Shown: positions 48,046 to 59,334 of the stretch, piece by piece
Layout of the letters: every line of letters starts with the position of its first letter
How positions within the stretch are numbered: the first letter of the stretch is position 1
DNA from: Micromonospora olivasterospora
Lineage (GTDB): Bacteria; Actinomycetota; Actinomycetes; Mycobacteriales; Micromonosporaceae
Length of the DNA: 64,000 nucleotides
NCBI RefSeq assembly: GCF_007830265.1
Contig: NZ_VLKE01000001.1
Span: 6,572,001 to 6,636,000, forward strand
Direction of reading: 5' to 3'
Made by a program: the position numbers and the translations under genes
Notes under the pieces: generated by a model
Seen by the model: the letters and a program-made list of their open reading frames with translations, nothing else
Databases searched by the model: none
Told to the model about the DNA's origin: nothing

Positions 48046-49320
48046 TCAGTTGTCGCGGAATCCCGATGCGGCCGAGGCCAGGGTGATGTTGACCTCGTAC
48101 ACCTCGGACATCAGGCGTAGCAGCGCCCCCTTGAGGTGGGGAACGGACGTCCCGCGCGTGTCCAGGGCCTGCCGCAGCCGGTGAACGTCCTCCGGGGACA
48201 GGCCGTGCTCTTCAGCGAAGTTGGTTCTGTCGATGATGAGGTCGAACTCCGCCTGCAGACTACGGCGCACATCCTCAGCCCCTGGCAGCCCCATCACGCT
48301 GGAGAATCGCGTGAACAACCGGTCCCACTCGTCTGACCGCGGCAGCTCGGCCGGCACCGACTGCGACGGGACAGGAGCGGGAACAGCGGCGTTGTAGTGG
48401 TTGTAGTGGGTGGGGTTCGCCGGGTCGGCCGCGACGTAGTACAGGTCGACCCGCCGGCCGTCCAGCGGCCCGAACACCGCCACCGGGCTCACCCCCCGCC
48501 CCGTGCGCTGCGTGATCCGGCTACCGGTGGCATGGGCCAGCAACGGCAGCAGGAACTCCCCACCCGGCCCCGCCCACCGGCGGTCCCAATCGGCCACCGT
48601 GTCGACGACCTCGGCGAACTCGTCCGCCTCGAGCGGCCCGTCGGCCGTGCTCAGCATGTGGGCCAGATAGTCACGGGCCCGATCCGGCGCCAACAACGCC
48701 GCGTGAAAACCCCGGCCGCGCCTATTGACGAAGTCCAACTGCTCCTGCGGCACATCCGTCACCGAACCGGGAGCGAGCCCCAACCTGATCAACTCCGCAC
48801 GCGCCTCGTCATACCGCTGCCTGATCCGCCGCGCACCCAGGAAAGCCGCCTCGGTGACAACACCGCCCTGGTCGCCGAGACGCTTAATCAGCCGCGCCAA
48901 CACCTGCCCATCGCTGAGCTCCCGCACCTGCCGCCACGGCTGCCCCTGCGGCAGATGCCGCCGCTGCATCACCACATCGGCCGGCAACCACCCGAAACGG
49001 GTGTCCAGGTACGACAGGACATGGGCCTGCAACAACTCGTTCACCCGCGCCAACTCAGACCCGGCCGGCACCGCGCCAGCCATCCGCCCCACACTGACGC
49101 GCGCCCGCTCAGGACCGGACAGCCACTCATACAGATCCGCCGGCAGCACCCCTGCCTGCGCCAACACGTCCCGCACCCACACCGGATCAGCGACAACGAA
49201 CGCCGATAACACGCAATACCCATCAGCCGGCACCGGGAACTCCAACACCGGCCGGCCAACCCCATCCACACCATCCAGATCCAGAACCAGATCCGGGTCC
49301 AGAACCTCCGTGCCCGCCGG
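48046..49320 (-). other. P3 C-terminal OTU-like cysteine protease domain
   Basis: The candidate nucleophile is the Cys codon at 49213-49215 in PADGYCVLSA, comparable to the DG-x-C box of OTU proteases. The candidate His is in THYNHYNA, coded near 48390-48420. The D of DGYC is the conserved aspartate. The interval is longer than in eukaryotic OTU proteins, but such insertions occur in bacterial toxin versions. The tail (VPHLKGALLRLMSEVYEVNI) is helical. The family assignment rests on these boxes alone. Confidence 0.55.
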
Positions 49321-52300
49321 CGGGGCAGGTGCCGGCCCGGGCATCGGCGACGTATCCCCGTGGTTCAGCCAGGACAGATCCTCACCCTGCGGGCGGTCCG
49401 GTTCGGGGGCAGGGCCCGGCACCGGTGCTGGCCGGGGCTGACCCGGATCGGTCACCCTGTACCGCGCCGCCACACCACGGCGTGCTTCCTGGACCAGCTG
49501 CAGCAGACCACTGTCGCGCAATGCCACGATCCGGTCATGCACCGTCGGCCGCGGTATGGATGTCGCTGCGGCGAGGTCTGACTCGCTGGCGGTGATGATC
49601 CCGTCGTCGTTCATATGGTTGATCAAGGCGTTCCACAGCTTCGGCAGCTGTTCCTGCTGCTGTGTTGTGGTGGCGATGTGGTCGGCGTGCTGGTCGAACA
49701 GCGTCTGGGCATCATTCCGGTTGCGTACCCACTGGCTGCCCGCGGGAAGGTCCGGCAACGGTGCTTGCCGGGGCTGACCCGGATCGCTCACCCCGTACCG
49801 CGCCGCCACGCCACCGTGTGCTTCCTGGACCAGCTGCAGCAGACCACTGTCGCGCAATACCCCGATCCGGTAATGCACCGTCGGCACCGGTGTGGATGTC
49901 GCCTTGGCGAGGGCTGGCACGCTGGCGGTGATGGTCCCGTCGGCGCCCATATGGTTGATCAGGGCGTTCCACAACTGCGGCAGCTGTTCCCGCTGCTGTG
50001 TTGTGGTGGCGATGTGGTCGGCGTGCTGGTCGAACAGCGTCCGGGCATCATTCCGGTTGCGTACCCACTGGCTGCCCTCGGGAAGGTCCGGCAACGGTGC
50101 TTGCCGGGGCTGACCCGGATCGCTCACCCTGTACCGCGCCGCCACACCACCGTGGCCTTCCCGGACCAACTGCAGCAGACCACGGCCGCGCAATACCCCG
50201 ATCCGGTAATGCACCGTCGGCACCGGTGTGGATGTCGCCTTGGCGAGGGCTGGCTCGCTGGCGGTGATGAGCCCGTCGCCGTCCATACGCTCGATCAGGG
50301 CGTTCCACAACTGCCGCAGCTGATCCCGCTGCCGCGTGCTGATGTGGCTGGCGTGCTGGTCGAACAGCGCCCGGGCCTCGCCCGGGTCGCGCGCCCACCG
50401 GCTGTCCGCAGTGGGTTGGGGTTGGGGTTGGTCGGGGTGCAGTGGGGCGGTGGTGGGTGGCTCGTCGGCCGGGTGATGGGGGGTGTCGCCGGCGTGGACA
50501 GTGCCGGCGTCGGTGCGGGTCACCGCCGGGGAGGGCGCGAGGGATGGTTGCCAGTCCATGTCCGGCCCCTGGTAGGTGGCCCAGTCGCCGAGGTTCCCGC
50601 CGTCGTCGCCGGCCTGATTGCGCGGCTGGCCGGGGTTGGTGGACATCGCAGCGCCGTAGGCGGTCACATCACTGTCGGGAACCGGCCCCGCCGGTCCCGC
50701 CCCCTCCACCGTCCAGGACGACGCGGGCGGCCCCGCCGGCCAGGACGACGCGATGGGGGCGTCCGGGTCGCCCAGCGGCCCGGGCAGCGCTGGCAGGCCC
50801 GTGCCCGCCGGCGGGGCAGGCGCAGGCCCGGGCATCGGCGACTGAGGTGCCGGATCCTGCATACCCGGTCCGGGCGGGAACGACTGCGTCCCTGGGAACT
50901 GGCTGGGCTGGTCGCCGCTGGGCTGCGACCACGATGTCGGGCCGGGCGGGGCCTGCGCCCAGGGCGGATCCATCGGTTGCGGCCCGGGGTAGAGTCCCGT
51001 GCCCACGGCCGTGGGCGGGCCGACCCACGCCGCCGGATGGAGCAGATCAAACAGATCGAGGCCCGCCGGCGGGGCAGGTGCCGGCCCGGGCATCGGCGAC
51101 GTATCCCCGTGGTTCAGCCAGGACAGATCCTCACTACCCTGCGGGCGGTCCGGTTCGGGGGCAGGGTCCGGCACCGGTGCTTGCCGGGGCTGACCCGGAT
51201 CGGTCACCCCGTACCGTGCCGCCACGCGACCGTGCCTTTCCCGGACCAGCCGCAGCAGACCACTGTCGCGCAATACCCCGATCCGGTGACGCACCGTCTG
51301 CTGCGATGTGGATGTCGCCGCGGCGAGGTCTGGCACGCTGACGGTGATGACCCCGTCGTCGCCCATCCGGTCGATCAGGACGTTCCACAACTGCCGCAGC
51401 TGTTCCCGCTGCCATGTTGTGGTGGCGATGTGGCCGACGTGCTGGTCGAACAGCGTCCGGGCATCATTCCGGTTGCGTACCCACTGGCTGCCCTCGGGAA
51501 GGGCCGGCAACGGTGCTTGCCGGGGCTGACCCGGATCGGTCACCCCGTACCGCGCCGCCACACCAGGGCGTGCTTCCTGGACCAGCTGCAGCAGACCACG
51601 GTCGCGTAATGCCACGATCCGTTTATGCACCGTCGGCGCCGATGTGGATGTCGCCGCGGCGAGGGCTGGCTCGCTGGCGGTGATGGTCCCGTCGTCGTCC
51701 ATATGGTTGATCAGGGCGTTCCACAACTGCGGCAGCTGTTCCCGCTGCCGTGTTGTGGTGGCGATGTGGCCGACGTGCTGGTCGAACAGCGTCCGGGCAT
51801 CATTCCGGTCGCGCACCCACCGGCTGCCCGCAGTGGGTTGGGGTTGGTCGGGGTGCAGCGGGGCGGGGGTGGTGGGTGGCTCGTCGGCCGGGTGATGGGG
51901 GGTGTCGCCGGCGTGGACAGTGCCGGCGTCGGTGCGGGTCACCGCTGGAGAGGGCGCGAGGGATGGTTGCCAGTCCATGACCGGCCCCTGGTAGGTGGCC
52001 CAGTCGCCGAGGTTCCCGCCGTCGCCGGCCTGATCGCGCGGCTGGCCGAAGTCGGTGGACATCCCAGCACCGTGGGCGGTCACACCACTGCCGGAAACCG
52101 GCCACCCCGGTTCCGTCCATCCCGCCTGCCAGGACGACGCGGTGGGGGCGTCCGGGGCGTCCAGCGGCCCGGGCAGCCCGGGGGGCAGGCCCGTGCCCGC
52201 CGGCGGGGCAGGTGCCGGCCCGGGCATCGGCGACGGATCCCCGTGGTTCAGCCGGGACAGATCCTCACTACCCTGCGGGCGGTCCGGCTCCAGGGCAGGG

Positions 52301-55300
52301 CCCGGCACCGGTGCTTGCCGGGGCTGACCCGGATCGCTTACCCCGTACCGCGCCGCCACGCCACCGCGACCTTCCCGGACCAGCCGCAGCAGACCACTGT
52401 CGCGCAATACCCCGATCCGGTGACGCACCGTCTGCTGCGATGTGGATGTCGCCGCGGCGAGGTCTAGCACGCTGACGGTGATGACCCCGCCGGCGGCCAT
52501 ATGGTTGATCAGGGCGTTCCACAACTGCGGCAGCTGTTCCCGCTGCGGTGTTGTGGTGGCGATGTGGTCGGCGTGCTGGTCGAACAGCGTCCGGGCATCA
52601 TTCCGGTTGCGTACCCACTGGCTGCCCTCGGGAAGGTCCGGCACCGGTGCTTGCCGGGGCTGACCCGGATCGCTCACCTCGTACCGCGCCGCCCCGCCAC
52701 CGTGACCTTCCCGGACCAGCCGCAGCAGACCACGGTCGCGCAATACCACGATCCGGCGATGCACCGTCTGCTGCGGTGTGGATGTCTCCGCGGCGAGGGC
52801 TCGCTCGGTGACGGTGATGGTCCCGTCGGCGCCCATATGGTCGATCAGGGCGTTCCACAACTGCCGCAGCGGTTCCCGCTGCTGTGTTGTGGTGGCGATG
52901 TGGTCGGCGTGCTGGTCGAACAGCGTCCGGGCATCATTCCGGTTGCGCACCCGCCGGCTGCCCGCAGTGGGTTGGGGTTGGTCGGGGTGCGGCGAGGCGG
53001 GGGTGGTGGGTGGCTCGTCGGCCGGGTGATGGGGGGTGTCGCCGGCGTGGACAATGCCGGCGTCGGTGCGGGTCACCGCCGGGGAGGGCGCGAGGGATGG
53101 TTGCCAGTCCATGTCCGGCCCCTGCCAGGTGGCCCAGTCGCCGAGGTTCCCGCTGCCCTCGCCGGCCTGATTGCGCGGCTGGCCGGGGTCGGTGGACATC
53201 CCAGCACCGTGGGCGGTCACATCAATGTCGGAAACCGGCCACCCCGGTTCCGTCCACCCCGCCGCGGCCGGCTCCGCCTGCCAGGCCGACGCGGTGGGGG
53301 CGTCCGGGTCGTCCAGCGGCCAGGGCAGCCCGGGCAGCCCGGACAGACCCGTGCCTGCCGGCGGGGCAGGTGCCAGCCCGGACATCGGCAGCGTATCCCA
53401 GTCGTCCAGCCAGGACAGGTCCTCACCCTGCGGGCGGTCCGGCTCCAGGGCAGGGCCCGGCACCGGCAATTCCGCCTTTGGATCCCGCGACGGGCCCCCC
53501 ATCCACTGGGCCGCGGACGCCGGGCCAGGACCGGACGGGTCGCCGTCTTGCGCTGGATCGGGTGACTGCCCGTGTGAGGTGTTGCCGGCCCACCGGTGCC
53601 GGCCGCCAGCGGCGGCGAAGTCCTCCTGGTCCGGCCAGCGGACGCCGGGTTCCTGACCGTTGTCGATGATGTCCGCGGTCCGTACCGCCTCCACGAGATC
53701 CGGTCCGAACAACTCCACCGAGGCGTCCGAGAACAACACCGACCGTACCGGCTCGTCCACGTGTGGCCGCAGCTCGCCGGGTATCTGGTCGACCTCGTGC
53801 GTGGACGACATCAGCCGCCGGGCGCGCAGCCGGGTGCGCAGCCATTCACCGAAGGAGGTGGCCTGTCCCGGTGCCTGCCATGCCGCGTCGCACCAGACCA
53901 GCATGATGTCGGGTGTGTCGCCGCCGCGCTGTCGCGCCTGCGCGACGGCGTGTCGCCAGGCGGGCGAGGCGGTGAGCATCCGGAGGAACAAGGCCTGACG
54001 CACCGGTTCGTCGGCCAGCCGCTCGGCCAGGTTCCGGTGCCCGGCGATGGTGAACCATCCCCGCACCCGCGGCAGCGCCTGCGCCGCCGTGCGGTCCGCC
54101 GCCGCCGCGTCCGGGTCCGCCGCCGCCGGGTCTGCGAAGTACACGCCGCTGAACGTGTCCGCCATGACGATGTCCCTGGACACCTCGAACAGTTGGGGCA
54201 GGATCCCGTCCGGGGACGCCGTCTGGATACCGAGGTCCGCGGCGAGGCGGCGCAGCTGAGCGTCGCTGGCACGGCCGTGGCCGCCGCTGGCGAGGTCGTG
54301 GATTCGTTGCGCGGCCGGTCCGGTAGCCGCGACGGCCGGCTCGCCGAGACCGGCAGAGTCGACGCTGACCGGTTCGTCCAGCACCGACACGTCACTGATC
54401 GAAGCCGTGTCCCTGAAACCGGTCGAATCCGTGTCTCTGGAGCCGAGATCGGGGCTGAACACCGCATCGCTTGCCACGGACACGTCACTGACCGGGGTCG
54501 TGTCGCTGGCGTAGATCGGCGTGGCGTCAACGCGGAAGGCAGCGCCGCCCGGCTCCGTACTGCGGGCGCTGGCCGTGTCCGGAGTGCCCGGCATGCCGGG
54601 CGTGCTGCCGTCGGCCTGCGTGAGCACCTGGTGGTATCCATCCACCCAGTTCCCTCGGAACAGTTCGGCGAGGGTGTCGTGACCGGCCGGGTCGACACCG
54701 TAGCGGTGGGCCAGGGCGGTGAACTGCTTTTCTGCCAGGCTGGCCGCGGCTGCGGTGTGCTGCTCGACAGTCACCGACACTGCCGGCGCGTCGGTACGCC
54801 AGCTTGCCGGGGCGTCCGCCGGGAACGGGATGGCGTGCGGTGCGGTGATGTCGGGAATGGTCGCGGCCGAGAAACGGGCGGGCAGGTCGGTGACCGCCTG
54901 CCGGACCACGTTCGCCACGGCACTGACCTGCGCGGCGTCGGGACCGGCCACCACAGCGGGCAGCACAGCGGGCAGCACTGCGGGCAGCACTGCGGGCAGC
55001 GCGGAGGTGCCGAGGATCGCATCGAGGCTTCGGTCCACCCAGTTCCGCGTTTCCCTCTCGACCACCTCGACCGCGGCGGCGGACGGCACCCCGCCCCGGC
55101 GCCTGCCGGCACGCCCGCGCCCGACGACGTGCCAGCGCCTCCCGGTGTGCCAGCGGCCGACGACGTGCCGGGGCCCGACGACGTGCCGGGGCCTGTCGGC
55201 GTGCCCGTGCCTGTCGGCGTGCCCGCGCCTGTGGGTAGGCCGGCGGCGAGGTACTGGTCGATGTGGTGTTGGACGGCCAGGTGCGCCAGCGAGCGCAGCG

Positions 55301-56867
55301 CCTGCCGGTCGAACTCCGCCGGCAGCCCGGCGACCACCTGCTGCGCCCGCACCCCGGCCGGGAACTGCCCACCCGCGGACGCCAACGCCTCGGCCATCCC
55401 GGCCACCGCCCGCTGCCGAACACCCGTCAAAAATCCCTCGGTCAGCGCGGCAGCGGGCAGACCGACATCGGACAGGAAACCCGCAACAACCCGATCACCC
55501 CGCCGGGCCTCGACCCACCCGGCGAAAACCCCCTCGACCGGCACGGCGAGCGCGGCCATGCTCTCGCCCGCCCGAGCCACCCCGGCCAGCAACCCACCGT
55601 AACGATCCACCAGATCCTGCTGGAACCGATGCCACCGCTCGACCACCGGCCCACCCGCTGCCACAACCCACTGCGGCGCCGGCACGGCCGGCATCGACCA
55701 CGACGGCACCGACCACGACGGCACCGACAGGTCCAGGCGCGGCACGGGCAGGTCCAGACTCGGCGCGGACAGGTTCGAAGCCGGCAGCGGAGGCGGGGCC
55801 TGCCCGCCGGTCACCACAGGCTTCGGATCGTCGACCCCAGCCTCGTACCCGGTGGACGTGTCCCCACCAACCGGTGTCGGCCCCACCGGCATGACCGGCT
55901 TACCGTCCGCCGTGAACGCGAGGCGAGGCACCTGCACCCGGGGCAGGTGCACGGCGCGACCGGCCGCGGCCCCGGCCAGGGCCGCAGCCGATTCCCCTGC
56001 CCCCGAAATCGCCCCGGACAGAAGGTCCGCACCAAGATTCTGCTCGAAGTCGTAATACCCATCGACCATCAAGCCGGCACCGATACCGAAGAGCCCCTCC
56101 CCGAGGGGATCCGTCAAGGGCCGCGTCACCACATCGACCAGCAGATTTTTCGTGGCATCCGACACGCCCAGCTTGCTGACCGCGCCCGCGACAACACCGG
56201 CGACCTTGCCCAACGCCGGCCCGCCCACCGTGCCGAGGAACGCCGCCGCCCCCGCGAACGCCGCCTGCTTACCGACCGTCGACCAGTTCACCCCCGGCTG
56301 CAGACCATCGGTCATCATCGACACCTCGGCCAGCAGCGCAGAACCCGGCATGAACAACATCTGCATCGCCGTGCCGCTCGCCGCCGACCGCACCAACGCC
56401 GAACGCAGGATCGCCTGAATGATCGTCCGCGTCTGCGCGATGTGCGCCGCCGCCCCCACCGGGTTCCAGAACCACATCGCCGCGGCGACGGCGAACTCGG
56501 CAATCATGAAGTTGAACATGGCCAACGCCGTACGCTTGCCGACCTCCGTCTCCACGAAGAACTTCTTCTCCGCCTCGACCACGGCGAGCATCAGGTCAGC
56601 CGTCTCGGCCATCTTCCTCACAAACGGAGCGGTCTGCGCCACGAACCGGTCGAAGGCCTCACCCTCCCCCGCCTGCCGGACCGCCCTGATCGTCTGCTCC
56701 AGCAACGGACCCAGCACCGTACGCACCCGAAGCTCCAGCGTTTCCAACGTGCCGATGTCATGCCGCAACAACGGCAGCTCCGCCCGGGACACCCTCATCC
56801 CAGTGAACGCTTCCAAAGCCCGCAACCAGCTCTCACTGAGCTCAAGGGTCGCAACGGCAGCGGCCAA
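48046..56867 (-). CDS. P3: giant WXG100-like/winged-HTH-array protein with C-terminal OTU-like protease domain, apparent frameshift
   Basis: 2,940 aa after adding one C to the four-C run at 55089-55092 (five in P1 and P2). The TTG start at 56865-56867 gives MAAAVATLELSESWLRALEA. The domain order matches P1 and P2: WXG100-like helical region, Pro linker, FQQDLVDRYGGLLAGVA domain, WFTIAGHRNLAERL domain, and seven wHTH units in blocks 2+2+3. Unlike P1 and P2 it ends in a further 420 residues, beginning after PAPPAGTEVLDPDL. That part has PVPADGYCVLSAFVV and, about 270 residues on, ADPANPTHYNHYN, which fit the Cys and His boxes of OTU-fold cysteine proteases. It is probably a type VII-exported toxin; no immunity gene is evident next to it. 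The P3 N-terminus is the most diverged of the three. Confidence 0.8.
49415..52975 (-). repeat. P3 wHTH repeat array (7 units, blocks 2+2+3)
   Basis: Blocks lie at approximately 52300-52975, 51160-51835 and 49415-50410. The units have the same framework as in P1 and P2. The residues just before and after TVH differ between units (QQ, AP, VP, RP before; R, H, K, Y, D after), in the putative recognition helix. Confidence 0.85.
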
Positions 56868-57086
56868 CGCGCAACACTCCCCTCCCTGCCCCGAAACAGG
56901 GGCACCCAGTGCGAATCAGTCAGCCGCGCTGACCGCCCACCCCAGCCCCGACCACCTCGCCGGCGACGACCTCGGCACCGTCGCCCACCCGGTGGCCACG
57001 ACCCCCACTCCTCGCCCCACGACCCGACCGACGCCCACCACCACCGGCAGTGTTGATCGCCGAGAGCCACGCACCCTCACCGTAAA
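56868..57086. promoter_or_regulatory. P3 leader with conserved 14-bp motif
   Basis: CCGTAAAGTGACGG at 57080-57093, 213 bp before the P3 start, with GTCGACACCGGCGAC beside it. The sequence matches the P1 and P4 leaders, but on the far side the RHH part is replaced by a coiled-coil reading. Confidence 0.5.
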
Positions 57087-57485
57087 GTGACGGGAGTCGA
57101 CACCGGCGACCATCCCCGCCCACACGTGCGCCACCACACACCCAGACCCCGCCCCGGGTCCGAGCGGGGCCTGACCCCCGACCCGAGCCGTCGGGCATTC
57201 GCCCCCGGTGAGGTCGACTACGACGACACCGCCCCGGTCGAGCTGCCGCCAGCGGCGCAGACCGAGCGGCACGCCCCCGTGGCCCGCGCCACCGCGGCGG
57301 AGCGGGACGCCGCGGACGCGGTCGCCCGCGCCGCCCGCGACGTGGCTGAGGCCCGTAAGGCTCAGGGCCGCGCCGAGGCCGAGGCGGAGGCCCGCGCGGC
57401 GACCGCCGCCCGGGAGGTCGAACGCCGCCGCGCCCTGCAGGCCCAGCACGACGACGTCCGCGCCCAGCTGCGCGACGCCCGCGCC
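57087..57485 (+). pseudogene. Coiled-coil protein, N-terminal fragment cut by IS copy B
   Basis: The first 45 codons (to about VDYDDTAPVELPP) correspond to the RHH leader region, and here that stretch is in frame. After AQTE the protein changes to an Ala/Glu/Arg-rich coiled coil (ADAVARAARDVAEARKAQGR, then AEAEARAATAAREVERRRAL) that runs into the left end of IS copy B at 57486. The GTG at 57087 lies inside the conserved motif, so the real start is probably further on. No function is assigned. Confidence 0.45.
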
Positions 57486-59334
57486 GACCCTGTTGCTGAA
57501 TTCGTGACATGCCGTTGTGGATCCGGTGTGTTGGCTTGTCTGTCCTGAATGATCGTGTTGCTGGTCGGCTTTTCCCCTCTCCCGGCCGCAGGATGGTTTT
57601 GCCGATGTCGATGCGGTCGCGCCCGTTGGCGCAAGTTCCGGAGCAGACGATGCTGGTGGCCAGGGCGGCGTTTCCCAAGGGCAGTCTGGCGATGAGTGTG
57701 CGTGACCAGTTGGGTGAGGTGTTCGCTGATGAGCGGTTCGCGGCTGCTTTCGGGGTCCGGGGTGCGCCGGCGACCTCGCCGGGGGTCCTGGCTCTAGTGA
57801 CGGCGTTGCAGTACGCCGAAGGGTTGACTGACCGGCAGGCGGCGCAGATGGTGGTCCGGGCCATCGACTGGAAGTACTGCCTGGGGCTGGAGCTGACCGA
57901 TACCGGGTTCGACTACAGCGTGTTGAGCAAGTTCCGGGCCCGCCTCGTCGAGCACGGTCTGGAACGCGCCGCGTTCGACCTGCTCCTTCAGGTGTTGAAG
58001 GACAAGGGCCTGATCGGCGCCGGTAGCAAGGCCCGCACCGATTCCACCCACGTGATCTCAGCGGTGCGTGACCTCAACCGCCTCGAGTTGGCCGGGGAGA
58101 CGGTCCGCGCCGCGGTGGAGGTCCTGGCCGTGGCCGCTGCGGGGTGGCTGGCCACGGTGATCGACATCCCCGAGTGGAACCAGCGATACGGCGCCCGCGT
58201 CGACTCCTGGCGGCTGCCGACCTCGCGGACCAAACGAGACCGGCTGGCGCAGGTTTACGGCGCCGACGCGGTGCGGCTGCTGGAAGCGGTCTGGTCGCCA
58301 TCGGCCCCGGCGTGGCTGGTCGAGCTACCCGCGATCGAGACGCTACGCCGGATGCTGGTCCAGAACTACCAGATCAGCGCCGACACCCGCGGACGGCAGG
58401 TGATCAAGATGCGGCAGGCCGACGACGACGGTCTGCCGCCGGCCAGACACCGGATCACCTCCCCCTATGACCTCGACACCCGGTGGGCAGCCAAAGGCGA
58501 GGACCTGTTCTGGAACGGCTACAAGGTCCACCTCACCGAGACCTGCCACGCCGATGACGACCCGCCCGGCGCCGGCACCCCGGCTCCACCGAACCTGATC
58601 ATCAACGTGGCGACCACCGGCTCGACCGTGCCCGATGTGAAGGCGACCACCCCCATCCACGCCGCCCTGGCCGCCTCGGGCCTGCTACCGGCCCGGCATT
58701 ACCTCGACGCCGGCTACCCTTGCGCCGAGACGATCAACACCGCGGCCGACACGTACGGCGTCACGATGGTCACCCCCGCCTCCCGTGACACGTCCGCGCA
58801 GGCCAGGGCCGGTACCGGGTTCGCCAAGGACGCCTTCACCATCGACTGGGCCACCCGGCAGGTCACCTGCCCGCAAGGCAACACCAGCGGCAACTGGAAC
58901 CCCGTCAGCCAGCACGGCACCGACGCAATCGTGATCACATTCCCCACCGGCGCCTGCCACCCCTGCCCAGCCCGAACCCAGTGCACCGCCTCCAAACGCG
59001 GCCGGCGTCACCTGACCCTGCGCCCCCAAGAGCTGCACGAAGCCCTGGCCCGTAACCGCGCCGACCAAGCCCGCAAGACCTGGCAGGACGACTACGCCCT
59101 GCGCGCCGGCGTGGAAAGCACCATCCACCAAGCCATCGCGATCACCGGCATCCGCCACGCCCGCTACCGCGGCCTACCGAAAACCCGTCTCCAACACGCA
59201 TTCTCCGCAATAGCCCTGAACCTGACCAGGATCGATGCCTGGTGGAACGACCAGCCCCTCGACCGAACCAGAACAAGCCACCTCGCCCGCCTCGACTACA
59301 CCCTCGCCGCCTGAACGAATTCGGCAACAGGGTC
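57486..59334 (+). mobile_element. IS1182-family element, copy B (1,849 bp)
   Basis: Bounded by GACCCTGTTGCTGAATTCGT on the left and ACGAATTCGGCAACAGGGTC on the right. The length is the same as copy A, and it is inverted relative to it. The left flank (coiled coil) and right flank (coupling-protein C-terminus) do not belong to one gene, and there is no clean target duplication, so DNA was lost or exchanged at this copy. Confidence 0.85.
57605..59314 (+). CDS. IS1182-family transposase (copy B)
   Basis: About 569 aa from the ATG at 57605 (MSMRSRPLAQ). It has the same domains as copy A and appears intact. The noticed differences are L for S upstream of the chosen start and GAGSKARTDS for GAGGKARTDS, so one copy was recently derived from the other. 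Confidence 0.9.
   Translation: MSMRSRPLAQVPEQTMLVARAAFPKGSLAMSVRDQLGEVFADERFAAAFGVRGAPATSPGVLALVTALQYAEGLTDRQAAQMVVRAIDWKYCLGLELTDTGFDYSVLSKFRARLVEHGLERAAFDLLLQVLKDKGLIGAGSKARTDSTHVISAVRDLNRLELAGETVRAAVEVLAVAAAGWLATVIDIPEWNQRYGARVDSWRLPTSRTKRDRLAQVYGADAVRLLEAVWSPSAPAWLVELPAIETLRRMLVQNYQISADTRGRQVIKMRQADDDGLPPARHRITSPYDLDTRWAAKGEDLFWNGYKVHLTETCHADDDPPGAGTPAPPNLIINVATTGSTVPDVKATTPIHAALAASGLLPARHYLDAGYPCAETINTAADTYGVTMVTPASRDTSAQARAGTGFAKDAFTIDWATRQVTCPQGNTSGNWNPVSQHGTDAIVITFPTGACHPCPARTQCTASKRGRRHLTLRPQELHEALARNRADQARKTWQDDYALRAGVESTIHQAIAITGIRHARYRGLPKTRLQHAFSAIALNLTRIDAWWNDQPLDRTRTSHLARLDYTLAA

Noticed and set aside
44012..59334. Composite transposon formed by IS copies A and B
   Set aside because: No target duplication at the outer ends, and the outer flanks are unrelated gene fragments; rearrangement explains the layout as well.
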